From: Szabonella alba
Lineage (GTDB): Bacteria > Pseudomonadota > Alphaproteobacteria > Rhodobacterales > Rhodobacteraceae
Direction of reading: 5' to 3'
DNA length: 64,000 nt
NCBI RefSeq assembly: GCF_016765775.1
Contig: NZ_JAESVN010000001.1
Span: 1 to 64,000 of the forward strand
The notes beneath the pieces are model-generated. The model did not search any database. It saw nothing but the letters and a program-made list of their open reading frames with translations, and was not told the origin of the DNA. Below, in pieces: positions 8,608-18,668 of the stretch (its first letter is position 1; each line of letters begins with the position of its first letter). The position numbers and the translations under genes were made by a program.

Positions 8608-9705
8608 CTGCGTGGTCTGGCCATTACGTCGCTGACGCTGTCGCATTTCCGCAGTCACCGGCTGACGCGGATGGAATTCGATGGCCGTCCGGTCGCGATC
8701 CGGGGGCCGAACGGCGCGGGCAAGACCAATGTGCTTGAGGCCGTTTCGCTGTTGTCGCCCGGTCGCGGGATGCGCCGCGCGGCGACCGAGGATTTTGCGC
8801 GGCGGCCCGAGACCATCGGCTGGAAGATCCGCGCGACACTGGACGGGTTCGAGGCCGGGCATGAGGTTGAAACCACGGCCGAGGGCGTTGAGGCGCGGCA
8901 GGTGCGTATCGACGGCAAGGCGGCCCCGCAACTGGCCCTTGCCCGGGTGCTGCGCGTGGTATGGCTGGTGCCCGCGATGGACCGGCTGTGGATCGAGGCG
9001 GCCGAGGGGCGGCGGCGGTTTCTGGACCGGCTTGTGCTGAGCTTCCGGCCCGATCATGCCGAGGTTTCGCTGGATTATGAAAAGGCGATGCGCGACCGCA
9101 ACCGCCTGCTGCGCGATCAGGTGACCGATCCGCATTGGTATGCAGCGCTTGAGGCGCGCATGGCCGCGGCGGCGGCCCGCATTGACGAAAATCGCGTGGC
9201 CACGCTGACCCGGCTGGCGGCGGCGCAGGACGGGGCCGAAACCGGCTTTCCCCGCGCCGATCTGGCGCTGGACTTCCCCGAACCCGAACCGGAGGATCTG
9301 GCAGCAGCCCTTGCCACGGGGCGGCGGCGCGACATGGCGGCGGGGCGCACGCTGAACGGGCCGCATCGCGCCGATCTGGCCGCCACCCATCGCGACAAGG
9401 GCATGGCCGCCGCGCACTGTTCGACCGGGGAACAGAAGGCGCTGCTGATCTCGCTGATCCTTGCCAATGCCCGCGCGCTGGCCGCCGATCAGGGCCGCGC
9501 GCCGGTGATCCTGCTGGATGAGGTCGCGGCCCATCTGGACGAAACCCGCCGCGCGATGCTTTATGACGAGATCTGTGCGCTTGGCGCGCAGGCCCTGATG
9601 ACCGGCACCGAGGCGCATCTGTTCGCGGATCTCGGGGCGCGCGGGCAATGGTTCGAGGTGGCGGAATCCGACGGGATTTCACTGGTAAAGGAGTGCAGCC
9701 CATGA
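8608..9705 (+). CDS. recF: RecF, DNA replication/repair ATPase (probable CTG start)
   Basis: SMC-like ABC ATPase that loads RecA at gaps with RecO and RecR. Walker A is 'GPNGAGKTN', the ABC signature region is 'STGEQKALL', and Walker B is 'PVILLDEVAAHLD'. The first in-frame ATG (8671) would remove the conserved first strand 'LTLSHFRSHRL'. No ATG, GTG or TTG exists in frame between that strand and the ribosome-binding site. However, AGGAG at 8597-8601 sits six bases before a CTG at 8608 that opens the full-length protein (365 residues). I therefore place the start there. The stop overlaps the next gene's start (ATGA). Confidence 0.88.
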   Translation: MRGLAITSLTLSHFRSHRLTRMEFDGRPVAIRGPNGAGKTNVLEAVSLLSPGRGMRRAATEDFARRPETIGWKIRATLDGFEAGHEVETTAEGVEARQVRIDGKAAPQLALARVLRVVWLVPAMDRLWIEAAEGRRRFLDRLVLSFRPDHAEVSLDYEKAMRDRNRLLRDQVTDPHWYAALEARMAAAAARIDENRVATLTRLAAAQDGAETGFPRADLALDFPEPEPEDLAAALATGRRRDMAAGRTLNGPHRADLAATHRDKGMAAAHCSTGEQKALLISLILANARALAADQGRAPVILLDEVAAHLDETRRAMLYDEICALGAQALMTGTEAHLFADLGARGQWFEVAESDGISLVKECSP

Positions 9706-10154
9706 CGCCGCCGATGAAGCAGCAGCGCGTGACCCTGATAACCCTTGGTGTGGCCGATCTGGCGGCAGCGCGTTCGTTTTATGCAAGGCTGGGCTGGACA
9801 GAACATTCCGAAAGTCAGGAAACGGTCGCGTTTTTCCAGATGCACGGTGCGGCGCTGGCCCTGTTCGGGATGGATGACCTTGCCGCCGATCAGGGCCGCG
9901 CGGGGGCCGGGCTTGGCGCCGGGGCGGTGACGCTGGCACAGAATTTCAATACGACGGAAGAGGTGGACGCCGCCTTTGCCGCCGCCATCGCTGCGGGCGG
10001 CACGGCGCTGAAAGCCCCCGAGAAAGTCTTCTGGGGCGGCTATTCCGGCTATTGGGCCGATCCCGATGGCCATGTCTGGGAGGTCGCGCATAACCCGTTC
10101 TGGCCGCTGGCCGAGGATGGGAGCCTGACCTTGCCATGCCCGACGCTGCCATGA
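9702..10154 (+). CDS. VOC superfamily (glyoxalase/bleomycin-resistance fold) protein
   Basis: The 150-residue single-domain vicinal-oxygen-chelate protein has the opening 'RVTLITLGVADLAAARSFYARLGW', which is the classic first beta-alpha module. The ending 'FWGGYSGYWADPDGHVWEVAHNPFW' region supplies the metal-ligand glutamate of the fold. AAGGAG lies just upstream and the ATG overlaps the recF stop, so translation is probably coupled to recF. Substrate unknown; families of this type include lactoylglutathione-lyase-like enzymes and resistance proteins. Confidence 0.82.
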   Translation: MTPPMKQQRVTLITLGVADLAAARSFYARLGWTEHSESQETVAFFQMHGAALALFGMDDLAADQGRAGAGLGAGAVTLAQNFNTTEEVDAAFAAAIAAGGTALKAPEKVFWGGYSGYWADPDGHVWEVAHNPFWPLAEDGSLTLPCPTLP

Positions 10155-10771
10155 CCGTTACCGCGCAACAGTTGATGCTTTATGCGCTGGCCATGGCGGG
10201 CCTTTGGGCCGTGCCGGGGCCGGTCTGGGTGGCGCTGATCGCGCGGGCCCTGTCGGGTGGCATGGCCGCCGCATGGCCACTGGCCGTGGGCGTCGCGCTT
10301 GGCGATCTGCTTTGGCCATTCCTGGCCATCATGGGGCTGGCATGGGTGCTGACGCTTTATGGTGATGCGCTGGAACTTTTGCGCTGGATCGCGGCGGCGG
10401 TCTTCATCGTGATGGGGGTGCTGCTGATCCGCGCCCCGGCCCGCGCCCCGGGAACCGACAGCCGCATGACGCGGCCCGGGCTTTGGGCCGGTTTTTCGGT
10501 CGGTGTGGCGGCGGTGATCGGCAATCCCAAGGCGATCCTGTTCTATATGGGGTTTCTGCCCGGGTTTTTCGATCTGGGCCGGGTCAATGCCTGGGACATC
10601 GCCGCGATTCTGGCGATTTCGGCTGTGGTGCCGATGCTGGGCAATCTGGGCCTTGCGCTGTTTCTGGACCGCGCCAGACGACTGCTGCAAAGCCCTGAAG
10701 CCATTGGCCGGATGAACACCGGATCGGGCATCCTTCTGATCCTTGTCGGGCTGGTGATCCCCTTCACCTGA
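10136..10771 (+). CDS. LysE/RhtB family amino-acid exporter
   Basis: The 211-residue polytopic inner-membrane protein has about six hydrophobic segments. The motif 'WAVPGPVWVALIARAL' near the N-terminus corresponds to the LysE-family 'xPGPxxxxxxxxxxxxG' region, and 'AVIGNPKAILFYMGFLPGFF' is the highly conserved NPK segment. It probably exports an amino acid or related metabolite by proton antiport. It overlaps the end of the VOC gene by 19 bases, so recF, the VOC gene and this gene likely form one transcript. An alternative start is ATG 10151. Confidence 0.88.
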   Translation: MPDAAMTVTAQQLMLYALAMAGLWAVPGPVWVALIARALSGGMAAAWPLAVGVALGDLLWPFLAIMGLAWVLTLYGDALELLRWIAAAVFIVMGVLLIRAPARAPGTDSRMTRPGLWAGFSVGVAAVIGNPKAILFYMGFLPGFFDLGRVNAWDIAAILAISAVVPMLGNLGLALFLDRARRLLQSPEAIGRMNTGSGILLILVGLVIPFT

Positions 10772-10865
10772 GCGGCATGACGGCCGGGCGCGCAGGGGCA
10801 GATCACCTGCTGCGCGGCCCGGTGCCGCCTTGACCCGGCTTACCCCTAAATCTTGTGTCCAAGGC

Positions 10866-13373
<2,508 letters not shown>

Positions 13374-13374
<1 letters not shown>

Positions 13375-13401
13375 ACCGGGCCCCATCATCCAGGCCCGGT
13401 T
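13374..13401 (+). terminator. Terminator of gyrB
   Basis: Perfect arms AACCGGGCC and GGCCCGGTT enclose a 10-base loop, starting in the gyrB stop codon. The T-tract is only two or three bases. Confidence 0.65.
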
Positions 13402-13619
13402 TCCGCGCCGGGATGACGGGGCCGGCCGGGGGGCACGAAACGGATGCAGCCCCTTGCCGGATGGGATGCATCGGTACCGCCAAGGCGCATCATGAAGTGT
13501 CAGGACGCATAGGCCCTCGCAGCAACCTGCGGGGGGCGGTGCCGTCGTGGATGCCGGGTCAGCGAGAAGAAGCGGTGTTACCTTGTATTCAGGGACGCTG
13601 TTCTATGTGCTTGGGCCCG
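13402..13619. other. No recognisable gene
   Basis: Between the gyrB terminator and the broken LysR gene I see only frames that lack family features. If the LysR gene was once complete, this stretch is where its C-terminal half should lie, but no LysR-like frame is recognisable. Confidence 0.4.
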
Positions 13620-14075
13620 TCACAATGGCGCTTGCTCTCCGGTTCGGCCACATCCCGGGGCCAGCCCCTGACCGGTAATATCGACACAGCCATCATGCAG
13701 ATGCAGACCAAAGCTCACATCGGGATGGGCGGTCTGGAATGCGTCCAGCACCGGAGCAATCCGGGTGCGGCCCAGATCCACCGTGGCAGACAGCCGGATG
13801 GGTCCGGCGACACGGTCGATCCCGTATTTAATGCGGGTGTCCAGCGCGTCGGATTCGGACAGCAGGCGAAGCGCGCCTTCGGCCAGCGCGCGGCCTTCCT
13901 CGGTCGGGCTGATGGCGCGGGTCGTGCGGTTCAAAAGCCGCGTGCCATAATGCGCCTCCAGCGCGGCAAGCCGTTCGGACACGGTGGCCGGTGTCAGCCC
14001 GGTCTCACGCCCGGTGGCGGCGAGGCTGCCCTTTTCCAGGATGGTCAGAAACAGGCGCAGATTGACGAGCAGCAC
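13620..14075 (-). pseudogene. LysR-family transcriptional regulator, truncated
   Basis: The first 150 residues are a good LysR-type regulator. A winged helix-turn-helix ('FLTILEKGSLAATGRETGL', 'ATVSERLAALEAHYGTRLLN') is followed by the linker helix 'RAISPTEEGRALAEGA' and the start of the co-inducer domain ('GPIRLSATVDLGRTRIAPV'). The frame then stops after 'GQGLAPGCGRTGEQAPL', where a normal protein would read roughly GQGLDLAVR.GEL and continue for about 150 more residues. The sequence at the break suggests an indel. It is probably non-functional, or at best a DNA-binding stub. Confidence 0.75.
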
Positions 14076-14357
14076 TGTTCGGAAACTCCGAATGATAACT
14101 TCGGAAACCTGTCAATTCCGCGGGCTTGCCGGAAGGCGTATCTCGGATCCGCCAACCCGGGGGATCGCCGCACAGATCGACGCGGGCCGCATCCGCACCA
14201 TGCTGACCAGATGTTCCTGACCCATAACGGGCAGAACATGACGATCTGCCGCACCGACAACAGCGGCAGGGTGGAAGAACTGTTCGCCTATGGTTGAGTG
14301 TTCCGGCGGGGGCACGACCCATGACCCCGCAGCCCCCGAAAGCAAGGCAGATCGCCG
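14076..14357. other. Degraded coding remnants
   Basis: No intact gene is present. A short forward fragment near 14157-14217 reads 'GIAAQIDAGRIRTMLT', which resembles the C-terminal part of zinc-type quinone oxidoreductases, genes that often sit divergent from LysR regulators. This match is brief and made by eye only, so it is a weak suggestion. Confidence 0.3.
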
Positions 14358-14883
14358 ATGTCTGAAAAACCGGATTTCCCCTTTTGCGCCGGTCGGCCCG
14401 TCTTTTTGGAAGGGGCGGCACTGGCTGATCCTGCGGGCGGCGCTGGCGCTGGGTTTTGCGGTGTTGCTCTGGCAGGCGTATCTGATCGGATTGATCGCTC
14501 ATGGGATCCGTCGTCTGTTCAGTCGCAGCGGGTCGAATTCCAGGTTGGCGCAGGCCTGCTGACCGGCCTTGTCGCGGCGCCCGGCTGGTGGCTTGTGCTG
14601 CACCCGCCAGCGCTGCCCCGCGTGACACTGGGCAATGGCAAGTGGTGTTCCAAGGCATGGTGCATGTCGGATCGGAACAATTCTGCCGCTCGGTCAGCCA
14701 TGACCTGACGCCCTGACTGATCACGGGCCGATTGTGACCGGCACGCTGGGCAAGGACCGCGCCAAAAGGAATGCTCCCTACGGGCGCATGCATATCGCGC
14801 TTCACGATGGCGGTCACATGCTATCCGGGTCGGAGAACTATACTCCGGATGGCGTGACCGTCTCCCCACCCGAACCGACATAG
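14358..14883 (+). pseudogene. Frameshifted gene for a membrane-anchored protein of unknown function
   Basis: No single frame spans the region, but successive frames join into one plausible protein. The pieces are MSEKPDFPFCAGRPVF; then a membrane segment 'LALGFAVLLWQAYLIGLIAH'; then 'GLVAAPGWWLVLHPPALP'; then 'QGMVHVGSEQFCRSVSHDL'; and finally 'DHGPIVTGTLGKDRAKRNAP' and '[18 protein letters not shown]' before a TAG at 14881. At least three frame changes are needed. I do not recognise the family. Its 3' end overlaps the 3' end of the transglutaminase gene on the other strand. Confidence 0.5.
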
Positions 14884-15731
14884 ACGTCAACTGTGATATC
14901 GGAATGGGCGTTCAGGCTGCCCGAAAAACTTCCCGAGACCGGGACGACCTGATGGATGTCGCGGCCCACTGCGACCGGTATCAGGTTCTGTGACCCGACG
15001 CTGCGGTTCGTGGGATCGAAGGCGATCCAACCAGCACCCGGAACAAATATCTCGACCCAGGCATGGGTTGATCCCGAACCGGCAGAGCCAATAAGGCTCG
15101 ATTCAGGATCGGACAAGTAGCCGGAGACAATGCGGGCACCAAGGCCAAGACTGCGGGCTGCCTCGGCCAGCAGAACGGCAAAATCACGGCAAGTGCCCCA
15201 TCGCCTGTCGAGTGTCTCGATCGGCGACTGGGTGCCTTCCTCGTCGCGGCTTTGATAGGAAATCTGCGTGAACACACCGGTGCTGATGTCCTTCAGCAGC
15301 GACAGCGTGTCGGTCGGGCGCGCCATGACAAAGCCCCTGACCCAATGGGCAAGCCGTCCCCCGGGATCACTGTATTGCGGGATGGTCAGCGCCCCCAGAT
15401 CGGTCCATTCATCGGCGGCATAGGCAAACGGATATTCGATGGCCGAGGATGCGATGGCAAAGACAGGCCATGCGGGTGCGGTCAGTTCCACGCGGGCACG
15501 GCTTTCGATCATCAGAAGATCGGTCGGAGTGTCAAACGTGGCAGTGGCAATGGCATTGCCGGAGACATCATGCGCCCAGTTCACGGTTGCCACGGGAGTG
15601 ATGGACAGATCATGCGAGAGAAGCCGCAATTCCCGTGTTTCCCGGGGACGCAGCATCAATCTGTGCGGCCCCAGAAGGACCGCGTGACGGTATCGGTAGG
15701 TTGTGGTGTGAAGGATATCGAGACAGGCCAA
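14838..15731 (-). CDS. Transglutaminase-like cysteine protein 1
   Basis: Bacterial transglutaminase-like protein with an N-terminal beta domain ('[20 protein letters not shown]') and a papain-fold core. All three expected catalytic residues are visible: Cys in '[20 protein letters not shown]', His in '[12 protein letters not shown]', and Asp in '[10 protein letters not shown]'. No signal peptide. Such proteins act as proteases, amidases or peptide-modifying enzymes; the target is unknown. The start is uncertain. TTG at 15731 gives the normal family N-terminus with a weak GGAA upstream. A GTG at 15929 overlaps the previous gene's stop but would add an atypical Arg-rich leader. Confidence 0.8.
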   Translation of the reverse strand: MACLDILHTTTYRYRHAVLLGPHRLMLRPRETRELRLLSHDLSITPVATVNWAHDVSGNAIATATFDTPTDLLMIESRARVELTAPAWPVFAIASSAIEYPFAYAADEWTDLGALTIPQYSDPGGRLAHWVRGFVMARPTDTLSLLKDISTGVFTQISYQSRDEEGTQSPIETLDRRWGTCRDFAVLLAEAARSLGLGARIVSGYLSDPESSLIGSAGSGSTHAWVEIFVPGAGWIAFDPTNRSVGSQNLIPVAVGRDIHQVVPVSGSFSGSLNAHSDITVDVYVGSGGETVTPSGV

Positions 15732-15925
15732 GTTGGGTTCCAATATGGTTGAAGAAGCACGGCATGCGTCCCGATGCCCGTCAGCGGCGCCGTGATGCAC
15801 CCGGTCTGACCGGCACGGCGCAATGACCGTCAGTAGACCCTTTGCAGCGCGGACGAACCGCCGGACAGGCCGCTTGCCCTGATACGCGGTATCGTATCGC
15901 CGCGCGGTGACGCATCCGCGTCCGG

Positions 15926-16429
15926 TCACCCCGGATCCGTGCGGCTGCGGGACGACCGGCTTTCGTTCTCAGCACCCCTGACTGAGATGCTGTCCGGAAC
16001 TCTCAGATATTGCGCGTCCCGGTCCGGTATGGGCGCGTCGGGACCGGATATTGCAACCCCGGAATAGAGCTGCCGAAGATGCGCCTCAGACACTTCGTCG
16101 GCCTTCATCACAAGACGCACCATCGGATCGGCCAGCATTTCCTCAAGGAAGAAGTCGGACAACGCCTTGCCCGTCAGCTTGTCCCTCGCCCGTGCAAGGT
16201 CCAGTTCGGCAAGCGAAACCGTCAGGGTCCGTGCCAGACCGGGATGCGATATCCGGGAATGAAGCCTGACCAGAACCGAGGCTTTCCAGTCGTCGGGCTG
16301 CACATGGTCCGGCGGCGAAACCAGTTCGGTTTCAATATCATACTCGCCCGCAGGCAGTGTTTCGCCAAATCCTGAAACGGTGAACGGACGGGCGAACACC
16401 GCGACAGTCTTGCTGATCAGATCGTCCAT
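15926..16429 (-). CDS. Small 'PFT..G...LPAG.YDI' protein, long form
   Basis: A protein of 167 residues. Its first 80 residues match, by eye, the 90-residue protein encoded at 18041-18313: both have T-V-x-x-F-A-x-P-F-T, then LPAG-x-YDI, then an acidic patch and a final (A)-L/R-x-RD. The C-terminal half here is extra ('[20 protein letters not shown]') and has no match in the short form. Proteins of this pattern occur in rhizobia and relatives as hypothetical proteins; no function is known to me. It lies just upstream of transglutaminase 1 on the same strand, mirroring the pairing of the short form with transglutaminase 2. Confidence 0.65.
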   Translation of the reverse strand: MDDLISKTVAVFARPFTVSGFGETLPAGEYDIETELVSPPDHVQPDDWKASVLVRLHSRISHPGLARTLTVSLAELDLARARDKLTGKALSDFFLEEMLADPMVRLVMKADEVSEAHLRQLYSGVAISGPDAPIPDRDAQYLRVPDSISVRGAENESRSSRSRTDPG

Positions 16430-16518
16430 TTATATGTTCCGTTTCTGGCTGCCGGACCTGGCTGCCGGGCGGGTCCCGCGCGCCCAATGTCCGCAAGGGG
16501 CGCGCAGCTTTTGATGCC

Positions 16519-16656
16519 TCAGGATGCCTTGGTCCCCGGTACCGGCGCCTTGCAGTCCACCTTGGGGCCTTTTTCTGCGGCAGGGGTCTTTTTGGTTTCA
16601 GCGGGCTTCGGCGGCACAGCCACCGCTGCCTTGGCGCTCAGGTCCTTGAAGGACAT
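16519..16656 (-). CDS. 45-residue Lys/Pro/Ala-rich small protein
   Basis: The short frame begins ATG at 16656 (MSFKDLSAKAAVAVPPKPAE...) and ends with TGA at 16519. Its composition (Lys, Pro, Ala, a single Cys) is coherent and unlike a random frame, and it lies 90 bases upstream of the long-form LPAG protein on the same strand. No transmembrane segment or signal peptide. The ribosome-binding site is weak (GGGATC). A similar short Lys/Thr-rich frame precedes the other module at 18310-18393. It could be a genuine small protein or chance; moderate confidence. Confidence 0.45.
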   Translation of the reverse strand: MSFKDLSAKAAVAVPPKPAETKKTPAAEKGPKVDCKAPVPGTKAS

Positions 16657-16782
16657 GTCATTGATCCCTAGATTGCCCGGCCCCGGTTTCCTGCCCATTG
16701 CGGTCAGGACGACCCGAGGCCGGTATCAAGGATATGGGGACCGGTCAGCCCGATTGCGATGAAGCGCTGCAAGAAACCCCGG

Positions 16783-17589
16783 TCAGACCACTTCGTCGGT
16801 CCAGACCTTGAACTCCGTAAGCGTGTTCTGGCCGAATGTCTGGGTCAGAGGCACGTCAGCGGCGTCACGCCCGCGTGCGATCAGAACCCTTGCAAAGCGT
16901 GGTTTGTTGTTGCGGGGGTCGAACATGTGCCATTCGCCTGACAGAAACACCTCCATCCAGGCGGCGAAATCCCCGGGCGGATGCGGAAGGGGTTCTCCGA
17001 TATCGCTTACATATCCCGTGCAATAGCGGGCCGGAATGTTCATGCAACGACACAAGGCTATCGCAAGATGGGCAAAGTCGCGGCAGACGCCCTGTCGTTC
17101 GGCCAAGGTCCGCGATGCGGTGCGCGTCGCATCCGCCAGCATGTAGTCGAAGGCAACATGCCCATGGACGAAATCACAGATGGCCTGAACCCGTGACCAT
17201 CCGGGGGCCGTGTTGCCGAACCGACGCCACGCCTCGTCAGACACAAGGTCGGTATCACAATACCGGCTTCCCTGCAGGAAGACGAGTGTTTCCGAGGGTA
17301 GATCCTGCACCGCATGCTCGCGCGCGTCCGGAAATACGGGATCGGGCTGGCCGGTGTCGCGGATGATGCCATCCGTTGACAGACAGAACTCCCCCGCCGG
17401 GGCCGTCATGCGCGTGCACCAGTTGCCAAAACCATCCCGGTAACTTTCAATCGGCACCGCGGGCGAGGTTACCAGATAGTCAGTGCGCTCCAGATCGCCG
17501 AAACGCGAGTAATGGACGTTAAGCAGCGCGATCAATGGCGTGGGCTGGGCGAAGCTGTAGCGCAGGCGGCAGCCGATGCTGATGCGCAT
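16783..17589 (-). CDS. Transglutaminase-like protein 2, catalytic His position is Ala
   Basis: A 268-residue transglutaminase-like protein starting at ATG 17589 (MRISIGCRLRYSFAQPTPLI). The nucleophile region is intact ('RQGVCRDFAHLAIALCRCMN', Cys169), and the Asp segment is 'WHMFDPRNNKPRFARVL'. At the usual His position the protein reads 'GDFAAWMEVFLSGE', so the residue aligned with the catalytic His is Ala209. The C-terminus 'GRDAADVPLTQTFGQNTL' is typical of a subfamily common in rhizobia. It may be a non-classical or inactive member. No signal peptide. The open frame continues far upstream, but that part belongs to the decayed Cys-rich repeat gene. Confidence 0.75.
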   Translation of the reverse strand: MRISIGCRLRYSFAQPTPLIALLNVHYSRFGDLERTDYLVTSPAVPIESYRDGFGNWCTRMTAPAGEFCLSTDGIIRDTGQPDPVFPDAREHAVQDLPSETLVFLQGSRYCDTDLVSDEAWRRFGNTAPGWSRVQAICDFVHGHVAFDYMLADATRTASRTLAERQGVCRDFAHLAIALCRCMNIPARYCTGYVSDIGEPLPHPPGDFAAWMEVFLSGEWHMFDPRNNKPRFARVLIARGRDAADVPLTQTFGQNTLTEFKVWTDEVV

Positions 17590-17635
17590 GGCGGAATCGG
17601 GGTCGCGTGCTGTTCTGTCCGGGGTATCTTCCAAG

Positions 17636-18066
17636 TATGCATGTTCCTTCTGAAAGCCGGGAACCCCGGCTGCAGGTCCACCGGTTGCCGGACCGGTCCA
17701 GATAGACGTTCTTCGGCAGTGCAATGCCGATGCAGGCACCGCCCATAGACGCATATCCACGCCCGCAGCGCCAGCCCGGCCCGCAGGTGTCCGGGTCAGG
17801 AAAGGCATGCGCTGGCAAGAATAGCGCCTCGCATCGGTCTGCGGCCTTTCTGCGGTTTCCACGAACCCGCACTCACAGGCCCATATGGTGCCGTAATCCG
17901 CGTTTGCAAGGTAACCGTTTTCCGGCACCATGATAGGCAGGCCGTTTCCGGCATCCGCCCTGAAACCGCGATCGCAGCTGCAGCCCCAGCGGTCCTCTGT
18001 CAGGCAGGCGTGTTCCGGCAGGGTTATGGTCACGCAGGCCTCACGCCCGCGTCGGTACGGCCCCAT
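17636..18066 (-). pseudogene. Frameshifted Cys-rich 'LPENAYL' repeat protein
   Basis: Two reading frames together encode several copies of one repeat, C-x-x-I-x-L/V-P-E/K-N-x-Y-L ... W-x-C-x-R-G-x. In the first frame I read 'CVTITLPEHACLTEDRWGCS' and 'PIMVPENGYLANADYG..WACECGF'. After a frame change near 17860 the other frame continues with 'CEALFLPAHAFPDP', 'GWRCGRGY', 'CIGIALPKNVYLDRSGNRW' and 'TCSRG'. Repeats of this type occur in alphaproteobacterial secreted or surface proteins. Here the gene has lost frame and probably its N-terminus, and is wedged between the short LPAG gene and transglutaminase 2. Confidence 0.6.
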
Positions 18067-18313
18067 CCCGGCTCAGTGCTTCCTGCAGGTCCATTTCAGT
18101 GATGATGCGCATCTCGGTCTTGCCTCCATGACCACCCTTGCCCTCGACCATCAGATAGGTTGCCGTCCGCCGGTAGGCTTCGAAGCTCAATCCCTGAAGG
18201 AGCTCCTCTTCGATCAGAATATCGTAGCAGCCTGCGGGCAATTCGCCGGGATATCCCGCCAGTGTGAACGGGTTGGCAAATATCACTGTCGATCTGGACG
18301 AGCGCATGATCAT
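18041..18313 (-). CDS. Small 'PFT..G...LPAG.YDI' protein, short form
   Basis: A 90-residue protein with the core 'TVIFANPFTLAGYPGELPAG' then C-Y-D-I, 'EEELLQGLSFEAYRRTATYL' and a final 'MDLQEALSRD'. It is clearly paralogous to the first half of the 167-residue protein at 15926-16429. No signal peptide or membrane segment; it is probably a small beta-rich cytoplasmic protein. Its end overlaps the decayed Cys-rich repeat gene by 26 bases in another frame, which leaves open that an ancestral gene fused the two parts. Function unknown. Confidence 0.65.
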   Translation of the reverse strand: MIMRSSRSTVIFANPFTLAGYPGELPAGCYDILIEEELLQGLSFEAYRRTATYLMVEGKGGHGGKTEMRIITEMDLQEALSRDGAVPTRA

Positions 18314-18393
18314 CTCTGATCCCCGTATCTGACACGCGTGATTTCCGGGGCCTCGGGACCTGTTCTGGCCTTGGTGGTTTTGGTCTTCGTCAT
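18310..18393 (-). CDS. 27-residue Lys/Thr-rich leader-like peptide
   Basis: A very short frame from ATG 18393 to TGA 18310 (MTKTKTTKARTGPEAPEITR...). Its stop overlaps the start of the short LPAG gene by four bases, as expected for translational coupling. No good ribosome-binding site precedes it. It parallels the 45-residue peptide before the other module. It may be a real leader peptide or just an open frame by chance. Confidence 0.3.
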   Translation of the reverse strand: MTKTKTTKARTGPEAPEITRVRYGDQR

Positions 18394-18668
18394 CAGGTCA
18401 GCGCCGCCGCGCATCACTGCCTGCGGCAGGGATCAGCAGCCCGCACAATCGAAGACGGTCCTTCATGTTCGGTCAGGATCATCCGGGCTGCGCTGACGCA
18501 GGTTAGTGCCGGACCCCGAACTGCGCCCGGCGACCGGCACTCCAGCCCCGATAATCCTGTGGGTGGTCGGCAAAACTGACCTGTGTAAGGGCGCGGGGAC
18601 CGAACTGCCCCTAATGTCGGAAAGCACGAAAGCCCTGTGCTTCTTCAGCCAAGAAAAGGACCGACATC

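Noticed and set aside
17590-18066. N-terminal extension of transglutaminase 2
   Set aside because: The extension is the first frame of a different, frameshifted Cys-rich repeat gene, and the family start MRISIGCRLRYSF begins at 17589.
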